DNA of 64,000 bases from Pinirhizobacter sp036499745 (GCF_036499745.1 NZ_DASYDG010000032.1:1-64000), one strand, 5' to 3'. Counted from the stretch's first letter, positions 24,435 to 34,218 are shown. The notes: generated by a model not told the origin, from the letters alone. Numbers and translations are program-made.

Positions 24435-27400
24435 TTCGGAACATTCTCATCCACGGGGAATCTTCGCCCCATTTTTCGGGGTGCCAGCTCATCTGCACGC
24501 TGCGGAACACCCGTTCCGGATGCGGCATGAGAATGGTGACGCGACCGTCGGCTGCGGTAAAGCCCGCCAATCCACCCGGGGAACCGTTGGGGTTCAGGGG
24601 GTAGGTTTCGGTGGGTCGGCCACGATTATCCACGAAACGCACTGCACCATGGCTTTTGCTCGGGCTACAGACGTTGGGGAAATAAACGCGGCCCTCTCCA
24701 TGGGCCACTGCCACCGGGATGCGGGATCCTGCCATGCCCTTGAAGAAGATGCTGTCCGACTCGAGCACTTCGAGGGTAGCCAGGCGCGCTTCGTACTGCT
24801 CGGACGCATTGCGCAGGAAGAACGGCCAGTTCTGGGCGCCGGGAATGATGTCCTTCAGGTGGGACATCATCTGGCAGCCATTGCACACGCCCAGGGAGAA
24901 ATTCTTGGGCTCGGCAAAGAAGGCCTCGAACTGGTCGCGCAGCAGGGTGTTGTACAAAATGGACGTAGCCCAGCCGCGGCCGGCGCCCAGGACGTCACCG
25001 TAGGAGAACCCGCCGCAGGCAGCCATGCCGCGGAAGCCGTCCAGGGTCGTCCTGCCTGCGGCGAGGTCGGACATATGCACGTCGACCGCCTCGAAACCGG
25101 CACGGTCGAAGGCGGCGGCCATTTCCACCTGGCCGTTCACACCCTGCTCGCGCAGCACTGCTACCCGCGGACGTTTGCCCAGGTTGAGGTACGCCGAGGA
25201 AATATCCTGGGCCGGATCAAAGGTAAGTTTGGTCGTGATGCCCGGATCGGCATCGTCGCGCCGCCACTCGCTTTCGGAATCGGCGCACTGCGGGTTGTCG
25301 CGCAACCGCTGCATGGCGTAGCTGGTTTCGTTCCACAGCGAGAAGAGTTCCGTCCAGTTCCACTTGAACAGCGTATCGCCGCCCAGGTACAGCTTGATGC
25401 CGAGCTTCTCCTTCGGCCGGCCGATCGGGTGGCTGATAGCCGCCAGGCCGTGTTTCACCAGCAGGGCCTCGAAGGCCTCGCGATTGGCAGAGGCCACTTG
25501 CACGACGGCACCGAGCTCTTCGTTGAAGAGGGCACGCAAGGTAGCCTCGGCCCAGCCGTCCAGGCGGATCTCCAGGCCACAGCGGCCGGCGAAGGCCATT
25601 TCCAGCACGGTGACGATGGCACCACCGTCGGAACGATCGTGGTAGGCCAGCAGCAGGCCGCAGCGGTTGGCTTCCTGGATGAATTCGAAGAACGAACGGA
25701 GCTTGGCGGCGTCGTCGAGATCGGGCGGCACGCCGCCGAGACGATTGAACACCTGGCTGAGCGCCGAAGCGCCCAGGCGGTCGCGACCGGCGCCAAGGTC
25801 GATCAACCACAACTCGGTATCGCCCCGGTCCATGCGCAGCTGGGGCGTAAGCACGCGGCGCGCATCGCTGACGCGCGCGAACCCGGTAATCACCAGCGAC
25901 ACCGGCGACACCGTGCGCTGGAGGACGCCTTCGTGGGTCCACTCCGTCTGCATCGACAGGGAGTCCTTGCCGACGGGAATGGCGATATCCAGCGACGGGC
26001 AAAGCTCCATGCCCACCGCCTTGACCGCGTCGAACAAGGCGGCGTCGTCGCCGGTATGGTTTACGGCGGCCATCCAGTTCGCCGACAGGCGCACCTGGGC
26101 CAGGTCGTCGATCGGCGCGGCAGCCAGGTTGGTGATCGCTTCGCCCACCGCAAGGCGCGCGGCATCAGCGCTGCTGAGCAGGGCCACGGGGGCTCGCTCG
26201 GCCATGGCCATGGCCTCGCCGGTGTAGCCATCGAAGTCCGAAAGCGTGACGGCGCAGTCCGCGACGGGCACCTGCCACGGGCCGACCATCGGATCGCGGG
26301 CATTGAGGCCACCGACAGTGCGATCGCCGATGGTGATGAGGAAGTTCTTGCTGCCCACGGTGGGAAGCTGCAGCACGCGGCGCAGGGCTTCGTCCATGCC
26401 GATGCCCGATAGATCGGGCACCAGGTCGATACGCGGCTTCTTGCGCGTGGCGTCGCGGTGCATGCGTGGCGGCTTGCCGAACAGCACTTCCATCGGCAAG
26501 TCGATGGCTACCGCGCCGTCGCGCGAATCGCGCAACACCAGTCGGCGCTCGGCCGTGGCATCACCCACCACGGCCACCGGGCAGCGCTCTCGCGCGCACA
26601 TGGCAAGGAAGGCCTCGACGTCTTTAGGCTCGATGGCCAGCACGTAACGTTCCTGCGACTCGTTGCTCCACACCTGCATCGGTGAGAGCTGCGGGTCGTC
26701 GCAGGGAATGGCGGCCAGGTCGATCACGCCACCGACACTGGAGTCGTTGAGCAATTCGGGGATCGCGTTGGAGAGACCACCGGCGCCCACGTCGTGGATG
26801 CTGACGATGGGACTGGCATCATCCAGCGCACAGCACTGGTCGATCACCTGCTGGCAGCGGCGTTCCATCTCGGCGTTGTCGCGCTGCACGGAAGCGAAAT
26901 CGAGTTCCGCGCTGGAACTGCCCGATGCCACTGATGACGCCGCACCGCCGCCCAGGCCGATCAGCATGGCGGGGCCGCCGAGCACGATCACCTTGTTGCC
27001 GGGTTGCAGTTCATGCTTTTGCACCAGGCCCGGTCGCAAGGTGGCCAGGCCGCCGGCGATCATGATCGGCTTGTCATAGCCCCGCCGGAAACCCGGCGTG
27101 CCGCCCTCGATCTCGAAGGTGCGGAAATACCCACCCAGCGCAGGCCGGCCGAACTCGTTGTTGAAGGCAGCGGCGCCGAGCGGACCGTCGCGCATGATCT
27201 CGAAGGCCGATGCCATGCGCGGTGGCAACGGACGGTCGGTTTCCCACGGACGCGGCAGGCCCGGGATGCGCAGGTGCGACACGGAAAAACCGGTGAGGCC
27301 CGCCTTCGGCTTGCCGCCGCGACCGGTGGCACCTTCGTCACGGATCTCGCCGCCGGCGCCGGTGGCCGCGCCCGGCCAGGGCGCGATCGCCGTGGGATGG

Positions 27401-28275
27401 TTATGCGTCTCCACCTTGATCGCGTAGGGCATCGACTCTTCGTGACGACGCCAGATGTTGTCTTTCGGATCGGCGATCAGGCGGAAGCCCGTATTGCCGG
27501 CGATGACGGCGGCGTTATCGCTGTAGGCGGAAAGCGTATGCGCGGGCGAGTGCGCGTGCGTGTTGCGAATCATGGCGAACAGGGATTTATCCTGTGGCTC
27601 GCCATCCACCGTCCACGAGGCGTTGAATACCTTGTGGCGGCAATGTTCGGAGTTCGCCTGGGCGAACATCATCAGTTCCGCGTCGGTCGGTGCACGGCCG
27701 AGCTCGGCGTAGTTGGCAACGAGGTAGTCGATCTCGTCGTCTGCCAGGGCAAGGCCCAGCGTGCGATTGGCCTCGGCAAGCGCGGCCTTCGGATCGGACC
27801 CAAGCTCGATGCGGCCGAGTGGACCGGACTTGCCGGCCAGGAACAGGCCGCTGGCCAGATCAATCGACGACAGCACCGATTGCGTCATGGCGTCGTGGAG
27901 CGCCGCCATCAACGAGGGGTGGTCGGCGTGGGCTGCGTCGGGCATGCCGGCGATCAGCCAGCCCATGCCACGTTCCACCCGGTGGATATCGAATCCGGCG
28001 CCATGCAGGATATCGGTGGCCTTGCTTGACCACGGCGAAATGGTGCCCAGACGCGGCACGACCCAGAAGGTGGCCGGTTCCGGCGTGGTGTCCTTCGCTT
28101 CGAGCACCTGCAGCAGCCGGGCGCGCATCTCACCCGCCGGTGCGACGGCAGCGTCGACGAAATACACGTGCCAGGCGGCCTGGACGCGGGTGCCATGGTG
28201 CAAGGCATCCAGGCGGGCGTTCAGGCGTTCCAGGCGAAATGGCGAAAGGGCGCTTTGCCCGTCGAGAGCGATCAT
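24412..28275 (-). CDS. purL: Phosphoribosylformylglycinamidine synthase, single-chain form
   Basis: The 1287-residue protein is the large proteobacterial PurL. An N-terminal domain is followed by two AIR-synthase-like halves, with VETHNHPTAIAPWPGAATG near 290 and the central VSIHDVGAGGLSNAIPELL near 430. A C-terminal class I glutamine amidotransferase has nucleophile Cys in LGVCNGCQMMSHL near 1130 and the His/Glu pair in the MPHPERVFR region at the end. It converts FGAR to FGAM using glutamine in purine synthesis. Confidence 0.97.
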   Translation of the reverse strand: MIALDGQSALSPFRLERLNARLDALHHGTRVQAAWHVYFVDAAVAPAGEMRARLLQVLEAKDTTPEPATFWVVPRLGTISPWSSKATDILHGAGFDIHRVERGMGWLIAGMPDAAHADHPSLMAALHDAMTQSVLSSIDLASGLFLAGKSGPLGRIELGSDPKAALAEANRTLGLALADDEIDYLVANYAELGRAPTDAELMMFAQANSEHCRHKVFNASWTVDGEPQDKSLFAMIRNTHAHSPAHTLSAYSDNAAVIAGNTGFRLIADPKDNIWRRHEESMPYAIKVETHNHPTAIAPWPGAATGAGGEIRDEGATGRGGKPKAGLTGFSVSHLRIPGLPRPWETDRPLPPRMASAFEIMRDGPLGAAAFNNEFGRPALGGYFRTFEIEGGTPGFRRGYDKPIMIAGGLATLRPGLVQKHELQPGNKVIVLGGPAMLIGLGGGAASSVASGSSSAELDFASVQRDNAEMERRCQQVIDQCCALDDASPIVSIHDVGAGGLSNAIPELLNDSSVGGVIDLAAIPCDDPQLSPMQVWSNESQERYVLAIEPKDVEAFLAMCARERCPVAVVGDATAERRLVLRDSRDGAVAIDLPMEVLFGKPPRMHRDATRKKPRIDLVPDLSGIGMDEALRRVLQLPTVGSKNFLITIGDRTVGGLNARDPMVGPWQVPVADCAVTLSDFDGYTGEAMAMAERAPVALLSSADAARLAVGEAITNLAAAPIDDLAQVRLSANWMAAVNHTGDDAALFDAVKAVGMELCPSLDIAIPVGKDSLSMQTEWTHEGVLQRTVSPVSLVITGFARVSDARRVLTPQLRMDRGDTELWLIDLGAGRDRLGASALSQVFNRLGGVPPDLDDAAKLRSFFEFIQEANRCGLLLAYHDRSDGGAIVTVLEMAFAGRCGLEIRLDGWAEATLRALFNEELGAVVQVASANREAFEALLVKHGLAAISHPIGRPKEKLGIKLYLGGDTLFKWNWTELFSLWNETSYAMQRLRDNPQCADSESEWRRDDADPGITTKLTFDPAQDISSAYLNLGKRPRVAVLREQGVNGQVEMAAAFDRAGFEAVDVHMSDLAAGRTTLDGFRGMAACGGFSYGDVLGAGRGWATSILYNTLLRDQFEAFFAEPKNFSLGVCNGCQMMSHLKDIIPGAQNWPFFLRNASEQYEARLATLEVLESDSIFFKGMAGSRIPVAVAHGEGRVYFPNVCSPSKSHGAVRFVDNRGRPTETYPLNPNGSPGGLAGFTAADGRVTILMPHPERVFRSVQMSWHPEKWGEDSPWMRMFRNARTWVD

Positions 28276-28366
28276 GCGAGCGGGAAGGACAAGGGGAAAA
28301 CCGCCATTCTACAGCATGCTGCAAGGCAGCACCGGGCGCCGTTTCCGCACCCGGCGCACAGGGACG

Positions 28367-29146
28367 TCAATCGCTGCCGCCGGCCGTGCTCACGTCAAGC
28401 GGCTTTCCCGCCTCGCGCTGGCGCAGGGCGGCCAGCAGCTGGTCGGGAGTGACATAGCTGGGGATGGTGGTGCCGTCTTCGAACATGATGGTGGGCGTGC
28501 CGGAAACGCCCAGCCTCTCGCCAAGGGCGAAATCGTCGGCCACGGGATTCGTGCAGCTGGCCTTGCCGACATCCGAACCCTTCATCGCCGCGTTGAACGT
28601 GGCCTTGCGGTCGGCGGCGCACCACACCGATACGGCGCGGGTGTACGAGGGCGTGTCGTTGCCGGCGGTGGTCTTGACACCCGTGCGCGGCCAGAACAGG
28701 TATTGCACGGCAATGCCCTGCTTGTTGAATTCATCGATGTGCTTGTGCAGCTCGCGGCAATACGCGCAGTCGACATCGGTGAACACGGTGACGGTGTATT
28801 TCGGTTTGGCCGGTGCGAACACCAGCTTGTGGCTGTCGTCCACCTTGGCCAACGCCGCGCGGCGCGTGCTGGCCCAGGCCGCTTCGGTGAGGTTCTGTTT
28901 CTTGCCGATGTCGATGATGTCGCCATTCATCATGAACTTGCCGTCGGCGCTCACATAGACCAGGCGACCGGATGCCATCACCTGGTAGACACCTGGCATG
29001 GGCGAGGGCTCGACGCTGTCGACCTGGATGTCGTGGCCGAGTGACTGCACGGCGTCGCGGACGGTTTTCTCGTTGCCGTCGGCGGCATGCGCCGAGGCCA
29101 CCAGGGCCATGCTGGCGGCGAATGTGAACAGCGTTGTCTTCAACAT
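28367..29146 (-). CDS. dsbC: Periplasmic disulfide isomerase DsbC
   Basis: Start chosen at ATG 29146 (MLKTTLFTFAASMALVASA) because it opens a clear signal peptide cut after AHA and has GGAG upstream; this gives 259 residues. An N-terminal dimerisation domain (about 22-90) leads to a thioredoxin domain with the CAYC active site in FTDVDCAYCRELH, and a cis-Pro loop in GVSGTPTIMFEDG. A second Cys pair (VWCAADR and ASCTNP) is also conserved in DsbC. It corrects wrong disulfides in the periplasm. Confidence 0.94.
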   Translation of the reverse strand: MLKTTLFTFAASMALVASAHAADGNEKTVRDAVQSLGHDIQVDSVEPSPMPGVYQVMASGRLVYVSADGKFMMNGDIIDIGKKQNLTEAAWASTRRAALAKVDDSHKLVFAPAKPKYTVTVFTDVDCAYCRELHKHIDEFNKQGIAVQYLFWPRTGVKTTAGNDTPSYTRAVSVWCAADRKATFNAAMKGSDVGKASCTNPVADDFALGERLGVSGTPTIMFEDGTTIPSYVTPDQLLAALRQREAGKPLDVSTAGGSD

Positions 29147-29268
29147 CAAAAAACTCCAGCTTTCCGGGGCTTCCCGCGCAACCGGGAGGCCCGACACCCC
29201 TTGCGAACCCGGCGTCGTGCGTCCTGCACGGCCTGCGGGCATCCATTGTCGCACACCCGGTATGCGCA

Positions 29269-30210
29269 TCAGCCGCGCGGATGGTGCTGGGCGTGGAGCC
29301 GTTTCAGCCCCTCGCGGGCAACCAGGGTATATATCTGCGTGGTGCTGAGCGCGCTGTGGCCCAGCAACATCTGCAACGCGCGCAGGTCCGCGCCATGGTT
29401 GAGCAGGTGTGTGGCAAACGAGTGACGCAGTACGTGGGGCGAGACACGCCGGGCCAGGATACCGACCACCAGCGCGTAGCGCTTGACGATGGTCCAGAAC
29501 ATCTGCCGTGTCATGCCCTGCCCGCGCACCGACAGGAATAGAGGGTCGGGCCGCGAGCCGGGCTTCAGATGCAGCGGCCGCACCGTCGACAGGTAGCGGT
29601 CGATCTGCTCCTGCGCCACCTGCCCCACCGGTACCAGGCGGTCCTTGCCGCCCTTGCCGGTGACACGCAGCACGCCCTGCCGGGGGTTGTAGTTGCCCAG
29701 CGACAGCTGAACCAGCTCGGACACGCGCAGACCCGAGGCGTACATCAGCTCCAGCATGGCACGGTCGCGTTGCCCCAGTGGCGTGCCGGCATCGGGTGCA
29801 CCCAGCAAGGCCTCGACCTCACGCTCGGCCAGGGCCTTGGGCAGGCCACGCGGAGTCTTGGGTCGTTGCATCAGCAACGTGGGGTTCTCGCGCGAGGGTT
29901 CATTGCGCGCCAGATGGGCGTAGAAACGCCGGAAGGAGGATTGCCGGCGCGCCATGCTGCGTACCGACACCGGCTGCGCGGCGTGATACGAGGAAAGATC
30001 CTCGCGGCTTGCCACGGCCAGGTTGCGTCCACGGGTGGCGAGCCAGCGGGCCAGGCCTTCCAGGTCCTGGCGGTAGGCTTCGAGCGTGCGGTCGGCCAAA
30101 CCGTCCTCGGACCACACGCGCTCGACGAAGGCGGCGATTGCCTGCGCATCGTCGTGGGCGATAATGGCGACCCGCTCGTCGCCGGCGATTGGCTGCTTCA
30201 TGCCTTGCAT
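29269..30210 (-). CDS. xerD: Site-specific tyrosine recombinase XerD
   Basis: The 313-residue protein has a SAM-like N-terminal core-binding domain and a catalytic domain with all tyrosine-recombinase residues: Arg in ASGLRVSELVQLSLGNYN, Lys in VTGKGGKDRLVPVG, HVLRHSFATHLLNHGADLR (His-x-x-Arg), and LGHSALSTTQIYTLV with the nucleophile Tyr. The order and spacing fit XerD, which with XerC resolves chromosome dimers at dif. Downstream dsbC is the usual partner gene in gammaproteobacteria. Confidence 0.94.
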   Translation of the reverse strand: MQGMKQPIAGDERVAIIAHDDAQAIAAFVERVWSEDGLADRTLEAYRQDLEGLARWLATRGRNLAVASREDLSSYHAAQPVSVRSMARRQSSFRRFYAHLARNEPSRENPTLLMQRPKTPRGLPKALAEREVEALLGAPDAGTPLGQRDRAMLELMYASGLRVSELVQLSLGNYNPRQGVLRVTGKGGKDRLVPVGQVAQEQIDRYLSTVRPLHLKPGSRPDPLFLSVRGQGMTRQMFWTIVKRYALVVGILARRVSPHVLRHSFATHLLNHGADLRALQMLLGHSALSTTQIYTLVAREGLKRLHAQHHPRG

Positions 30211-30251
30211 GCTGTGGCCTTACATCCTGCCCGGCAAGCCCCATGCCCGGA

Positions 30252-30740
30252 ATGCCCTTGACCACCGAACCCATGCCTGCATCCCTCGCGCGCCGCGTCG
30301 GCGCCATCATTTACGACGCGCTGGCGGTAACGGCGATCGTGATGGTGGTGGGCTTGTTGTGCCAGCTGGCCACTGGCGGGCATGTCACTGACGGCACTCA
30401 GATCGCCTGGTGGTACCAACCCTTGCAGGGGTTGGTCGTGGCGGCGTACTTCCTGGTGTCGTGGACCCGTGGCGGCCAGACCCTGGGCATGCGGCCGTGG
30501 CGCATCCGTGCCTGTACCGACCAGGGCGCGCCGCTGCCCGTGGGACGTGCCCTGGTTCGACTCACCGTGGGCGCGCTGCCCCTCCTGGGGCTGGGAATAT
30601 TCATGCTTGGCACCATGCGCTGGGCCCTGTGGGCGCCGGTGGTCGGCTGGGCACTGTGGCTCTTGCCCGCGCTGGTCGATCCACGTCGACGTGCCCTTCA
30701 CGACATCGCCTCGGGCAGCATGCTGGCTCGCCTGGCGTAA
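30252..30740 (+). CDS. RDD-domain membrane protein
   Basis: The protein carries the RDD motif near its start (SLARRVGAIIYDALAVTA) and about four membrane segments, with RGGQTLGMRPWRIRA between and DPRRRALHDIASGSMLARL at the end, all typical of RDD proteins. Possible starts are ATGs at 30243, 30252 and 30273; 30252 is a compromise giving 162 residues. It is divergent from xerD with about 40 bases between. RDD proteins are proposed ion transporters or membrane accessory proteins; the function here is unknown. Confidence 0.85.
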   Translation: MPLTTEPMPASLARRVGAIIYDALAVTAIVMVVGLLCQLATGGHVTDGTQIAWWYQPLQGLVVAAYFLVSWTRGGQTLGMRPWRIRACTDQGAPLPVGRALVRLTVGALPLLGLGIFMLGTMRWALWAPVVGWALWLLPALVDPRRRALHDIASGSMLARLA

Positions 30741-30802
30741 ATTCCATGCACAGGGAAACTCCGGGTAGACGCCAGGGGTCCGCGGCTTGCACACTGCAGG
30801 GC

Positions 30803-31543
30803 ATGACGGTGCACGCTACCAGCGAAGCGGAACTCATCCGCAGCAACCGCGAGTTCTACGAACCGCTCTGGCGGGATTCGAAGCTCGTGGCCCCGGATCG
30901 GTTCAATACCTGGCCGCTGGTGCAGGAACTTGCCGTGATCGCACCACGCCGCCTTGAGGTGGCCCCCGGCCTGCGCCCCCGCCTGCCCCTGGACGGCACG
31001 CAATTCCTCGACCTCAGCCAGTCAGCGCTACGCCAGCTGTCCAACCACGGCGCGCGCACCACGCACGGCCTGATCGGCGCCATGCCTTTCGCCGATGCTT
31101 CATTCGACTTCACCTGCGCTTTCGATATCGTCGAACATGTGCTCGATGACGACGCGGCCTTCGCGGAAATTGCCCGGGTCACCGCCCCGGGCGGTTATCT
31201 GTTGCTGTCGGTACCGCTGCACGAATCGGCCTGGAACGCTTTCGATGAATTCGTCGGCCATTGCCGGCGCTACGAGCCGGACGTCATCGTGGCCAAGCTT
31301 TTTGCCCATGGCTTCACCGTCGAACGCAGCGCCGTTTACGGCATGCAACCGTCATCGCCGCGCCTGCTGGCCTGGGGACAGCACTTTCTCACCCACCAGC
31401 GAGACCGGGCCATGTGGTGGTACAACCGCGTGTTCATGCCGCTGGGCCTGCGGTTTGCGGGGAAACTGGACATTAAACCCGGCATGATCGACACCACGGG
31501 CGTTGATGAAATCCTGCTGGTCTGTAAAAAAAGCGCTGCGTGA
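30803..31543 (+). CDS. Class I SAM-dependent methyltransferase
   Basis: The 246-residue protein (ATG 30803) has the methyltransferase type 11 pattern: LDGTQFLDLSQSALRQL as a modified motif I, FDFTCAFDIVEHVLDDDAAF as the motif II region, and VTAPGGYLLLSVPLHESAW as motif III. The usual GxGxG SAM loop is not obvious, so the first motif is diverged. The C-terminal part has basic and aromatic residues (RDRAMWWYNRVFMPLGL). The substrate is unknown. Confidence 0.82.
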   Translation: MTVHATSEAELIRSNREFYEPLWRDSKLVAPDRFNTWPLVQELAVIAPRRLEVAPGLRPRLPLDGTQFLDLSQSALRQLSNHGARTTHGLIGAMPFADASFDFTCAFDIVEHVLDDDAAFAEIARVTAPGGYLLLSVPLHESAWNAFDEFVGHCRRYEPDVIVAKLFAHGFTVERSAVYGMQPSSPRLLAWGQHFLTHQRDRAMWWYNRVFMPLGLRFAGKLDIKPGMIDTTGVDEILLVCKKSAA

Positions 31544-31613
31544 ACGGCAGTTACGCACGGTGGCCTGCATTTCTGGCTAGAATGCGCCACCCCCAAGGGC
31601 CGTGAATCCGTCG

Positions 31614-32888
31614 ATGCTCTACCTCCTGCACGAATGGCAACGCACCATGTTGAGTCCGCTCAACTACTGGGCGGAAGCAAGCGCGCGCATGTTCGGCGAT
31701 GCCGGCAGTGCGCTGTCGATGCTGCCGGGCGCGCAGCGCGCGGCAGCCGGGTGCGAACTGATGTACCGCCTGGGCAAGGATTATGAAAAACCCGAGTTCA
31801 ATATCCATAGCGTGCATGCGCAGGGCCAGGAAGTGGCCATCGTGCAGCAGGAGTCGTTGGCCCGGCCATTCTGCAAGCTCCTTCGCTTCAAGCGCTTCAG
31901 CGACAAGCCCGATGTCATCGATGCCCTGAAGGACGACCCTGTCGTGCTGGTGGTGGCGCCGCTGTCCGGACACCACGCCACGCTGCTGCGCGACACCGTG
32001 CAGACGCTGCTGCAGAACCACAAGGTGTACGTCACCGACTGGGTCGACGCACGCATGGTGCCGATGGACGAAGGCACATTCAGTCTTGATGACTACGTCC
32101 AGTACATCGAGCAGTTCATCCGGCACATCGGCGCGCGCCGCCTGCACGTGGTGTCGGTGTGCCAGCCTACGGTACCGGTGCTGGCGGCGGTGTCGCTGAT
32201 GGCCGCGCGTGGCGAGGATACGCCGTTGTCGCTCACCCTGATGGGCGGGCCGATCGATACACGCGAAAGCCCCACCCGCGTCGATGACCTGGCTACCACG
32301 CGGCCGCTGTCGTGGTTCCGCAACCAGGTGATCCATGAAGTGCCGTGGCAATATCCAGGCGTGGGCCGGAAGGTCTATCCAGGCTTCCTGCAACACGCCG
32401 GATTCATCGCGATGAACCCAAGCCGGCACCTGATGTCACACTGGGACTTCTACGAAAACCTGCGCCGCGGCGACCTCGACGACGCCGATGCACACCGCAG
32501 GTTCTACGACGAATACAATGCCGTGCTCGACATGCCGGCGGAGTATTACCTGGACACCATCAAAGTGGTTTTCCAGGAACACCGATTGCCCCGTGGCACA
32601 TGGGACGTGGCTGGCGAGCGCGTGACACCGTCGGCCATCGGCGGCACGAAGCTGCTGACCATCGAAGGCGAACTGGACGACATTTCCGGCCAGGGCCAGA
32701 CCCAGGCCGCGCATGGCCTGTGCACCGGCATCGCGAAGAAGGACAAGAAGCACATCACGGTGAAGGGCGCCGGGCACTTCGGCATTTTCAGCGGCCGCCG
32801 CTGGCGCGAAGTGGTTTATCCCGACGTAAGGAAATTCATCGCCAAGGCGGACGCAGCCCGCGCGAAGGTCGAAAAGAAGGCCCGCTGA
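31614..32888 (+). CDS. phaZ: Intracellular polyhydroxyalkanoate depolymerase
   Basis: Start MLYLLHEWQRTMLSPLNYW at 31614 fits PhaZ homologs; an in-frame GTG lies at 31602. The 424-residue protein is an alpha/beta hydrolase in which the nucleophile is Cys in HVVSVCQPTVPVLAA near 180 instead of Ser, as known for intracellular depolymerases of the Ralstonia type. Asp is near 351 in the LTIEGELDDISGQGQT region and His in GAGHFGIFSGRRWRE. It breaks down stored polyhydroxybutyrate. No PHA synthase gene is in the window. Confidence 0.92.
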   Translation: MLYLLHEWQRTMLSPLNYWAEASARMFGDAGSALSMLPGAQRAAAGCELMYRLGKDYEKPEFNIHSVHAQGQEVAIVQQESLARPFCKLLRFKRFSDKPDVIDALKDDPVVLVVAPLSGHHATLLRDTVQTLLQNHKVYVTDWVDARMVPMDEGTFSLDDYVQYIEQFIRHIGARRLHVVSVCQPTVPVLAAVSLMAARGEDTPLSLTLMGGPIDTRESPTRVDDLATTRPLSWFRNQVIHEVPWQYPGVGRKVYPGFLQHAGFIAMNPSRHLMSHWDFYENLRRGDLDDADAHRRFYDEYNAVLDMPAEYYLDTIKVVFQEHRLPRGTWDVAGERVTPSAIGGTKLLTIEGELDDISGQGQTQAAHGLCTGIAKKDKKHITVKGAGHFGIFSGRRWREVVYPDVRKFIAKADAARAKVEKKAR

Positions 32889-32900
32889 CGCGGGCCTTCT
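32879..32900 (+). terminator. Terminator hairpin overlapping the phaZ stop codon
   Basis: GGCCCGC (32879-32885) and GCGGGCC (32890-32896) form a perfect 7-bp stem. The TGAC loop contains the phaZ stop codon, and a T-rich tract follows. Confidence 0.65.
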
Positions 32901-32958
32901 ACTTAACGACAACCCGGCCTCGAGGCCTTCGCTGCGATCACGTGCTTGAGTTCATTAA

Positions 32959-33498
32959 CTAGCCGGCAGCCTTCGCCTGCTCCAGCGCCACCGCCACCGC
33001 GTGCACCACCGAGGCGATACGCACGGCGCTCTGGATCGGCTGCGCCGACAGGCCATGCTTGCGAAGGGTCTTCTCGTGAGACTCAAGGCACTTGCCGCAG
33101 CCATTGATCGCCGACACTGCAAGCGATGCCAGTTCGAAGTCGATCTTGTCGCCACCGGGGTTTGCCATCACGTTCATCCGCAAGCCCGCGCGCAACGTGG
33201 AATATTCCTCGTCGCCCACCAGGTGCAGGAAGCGGTAGTAGATATTGTTCATGCCCATGATGGCGGCGGCAGCGCGCGCACCGGCCAGTTCTTCGGCGCT
33301 GGCATGTTTAGCCGCTTCTTCGGCTACCGCCGCGGTGAGCGGCTCATGGCGCGAGGCAATGGCCGAGGCCAACGCGATCACGACGATCTGCTTCTGGGTA
33401 AGGCCCGGCGCGCCGGCTTCGGTCAGTACCGAATCCAGGTTCAGGCGGAGGTCTTTCGCATAGTCGGGGAGGCTACCCCGGAGGTCGGCAAGACTCAT
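32959..33498 (-). CDS. ahpD: Alkyl hydroperoxide reductase AhpD
   Basis: The start MSLADLRGSLPDYAKDLRLN at 33498 gives 179 residues. The AhpD active site INGCGKCLESHEKTLRKHG (Cys-x-x-Cys with nearby Glu and His) is complete, within a carboxymuconolactone-decarboxylase fold. AhpD reduces AhpC, and is itself kept reduced through a lipoyl partner in actinobacteria. It follows ahpC on the same strand after a terminator-like hairpin. No ahpF is seen nearby. Confidence 0.93.
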   Translation of the reverse strand: MSLADLRGSLPDYAKDLRLNLDSVLTEAGAPGLTQKQIVVIALASAIASRHEPLTAAVAEEAAKHASAEELAGARAAAAIMGMNNIYYRFLHLVGDEEYSTLRAGLRMNVMANPGGDKIDFELASLAVSAINGCGKCLESHEKTLRKHGLSAQPIQSAVRIASVVHAVAVALEQAKAAG

Positions 33499-33529
33499 GT
33501 CAATTCTTCTCCTCAGGTAAATTCTGGAC

Positions 33530-33564
33530 AAAAAAAGGGCGGCAAAGCGATCACCTTGCCGCCC
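33530..33564 (-). terminator. Intrinsic terminator between ahpC and ahpD
   Basis: On the minus strand GGGCGGCAA and TTGCCGCCC form a 9-bp stem with about nine loop bases, followed by seven T. It lies 60 bases after the ahpC stop codon and 32 bases before the ahpD start, so ahpD transcription would be attenuated or start separately. Confidence 0.75.
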
Positions 33565-33624
33565 TTCGGGTGGGTCGCGTCGCGCGGGGGAGGGAGCTAT
33601 TGCGCGCGACCCATGACGGTTACA

Positions 33625-34164
33625 TCAGGCTACCTTGAGCGTCTCTTCGCCCTGGCTCCAGTTGCAGGGGCACAGCTCGTCGGTCTGCAGTGCGTCCAGC
33701 ACGCGAAGCACCTCGGCCGGGTTACGGCCCACCGAACCATCGGTGACGTAGACGAAGCGGATGATGCCTTCCGGATCCACCAGGAACGACGCGCGCTGGG
33801 CAACGCCTTCATCGGACAGGATGCCCAGGGCCGAGGTCAGGTCCTTCTTGATGTCGGCGAGCATGGGGAACGGCAGGTCGCGCAGATCCTTGTGGTCCTT
33901 GCGCCAGGCAAGGTGTACGAACTCAGAATCCGTGCTGGCGGCCAGCACCTGGCAGTCGCGGTCGGCAAACTGGCTGTTGAGGTCGCCAAAGCCCTTGATC
34001 TCGGTCGGGCACACGAAGGTGAAGTCCTTCGGGTAGAAGAACACCAAGGTCCACTTGCCCTTGTAGGTGTCGTTGTTGATCTGGGCAAAAGCCTTGTCGA
34101 GGCTCTCGATCGAAACCGTGGCCGTCAGGTCAAACTTGGGAAACTTGTCGCCGATGCTCAGCAT
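33625..34164 (-). CDS. ahpC: Peroxiredoxin AhpC
   Basis: ATG 34164 (MLSIGDKFPKFDLTA) has GGAG eight bases upstream; an in-frame GTG at 34173 is less likely. The 179-residue 2-Cys peroxiredoxin has the peroxidatic Cys in FTFVCPTEIKGFG near 48 and a C-terminal ELCPCNW motif with the resolving Cys near 167. The CPCNW ending resembles the mycobacterial AhpC that works with AhpD, matching the neighbour. It removes hydrogen and organic peroxides. The gene is divergent from oxyR. Confidence 0.95.
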   Translation of the reverse strand: MLSIGDKFPKFDLTATVSIESLDKAFAQINNDTYKGKWTLVFFYPKDFTFVCPTEIKGFGDLNSQFADRDCQVLAASTDSEFVHLAWRKDHKDLRDLPFPMLADIKKDLTSALGILSDEGVAQRASFLVDPEGIIRFVYVTDGSVGRNPAEVLRVLDALQTDELCPCNWSQGEETLKVA

Positions 34165-34218
34165 GGGTGGCACTCCTGGAGGGTTGGGGAAATGGGTGCA
34201 GTGATGCGGCAGACGAGA

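Noticed and set aside
24481..26412. A 643-codon plus-strand frame opposite purL
   Set aside because: Antisense shadow of purL with histidine/alanine-rich low-quality translation.
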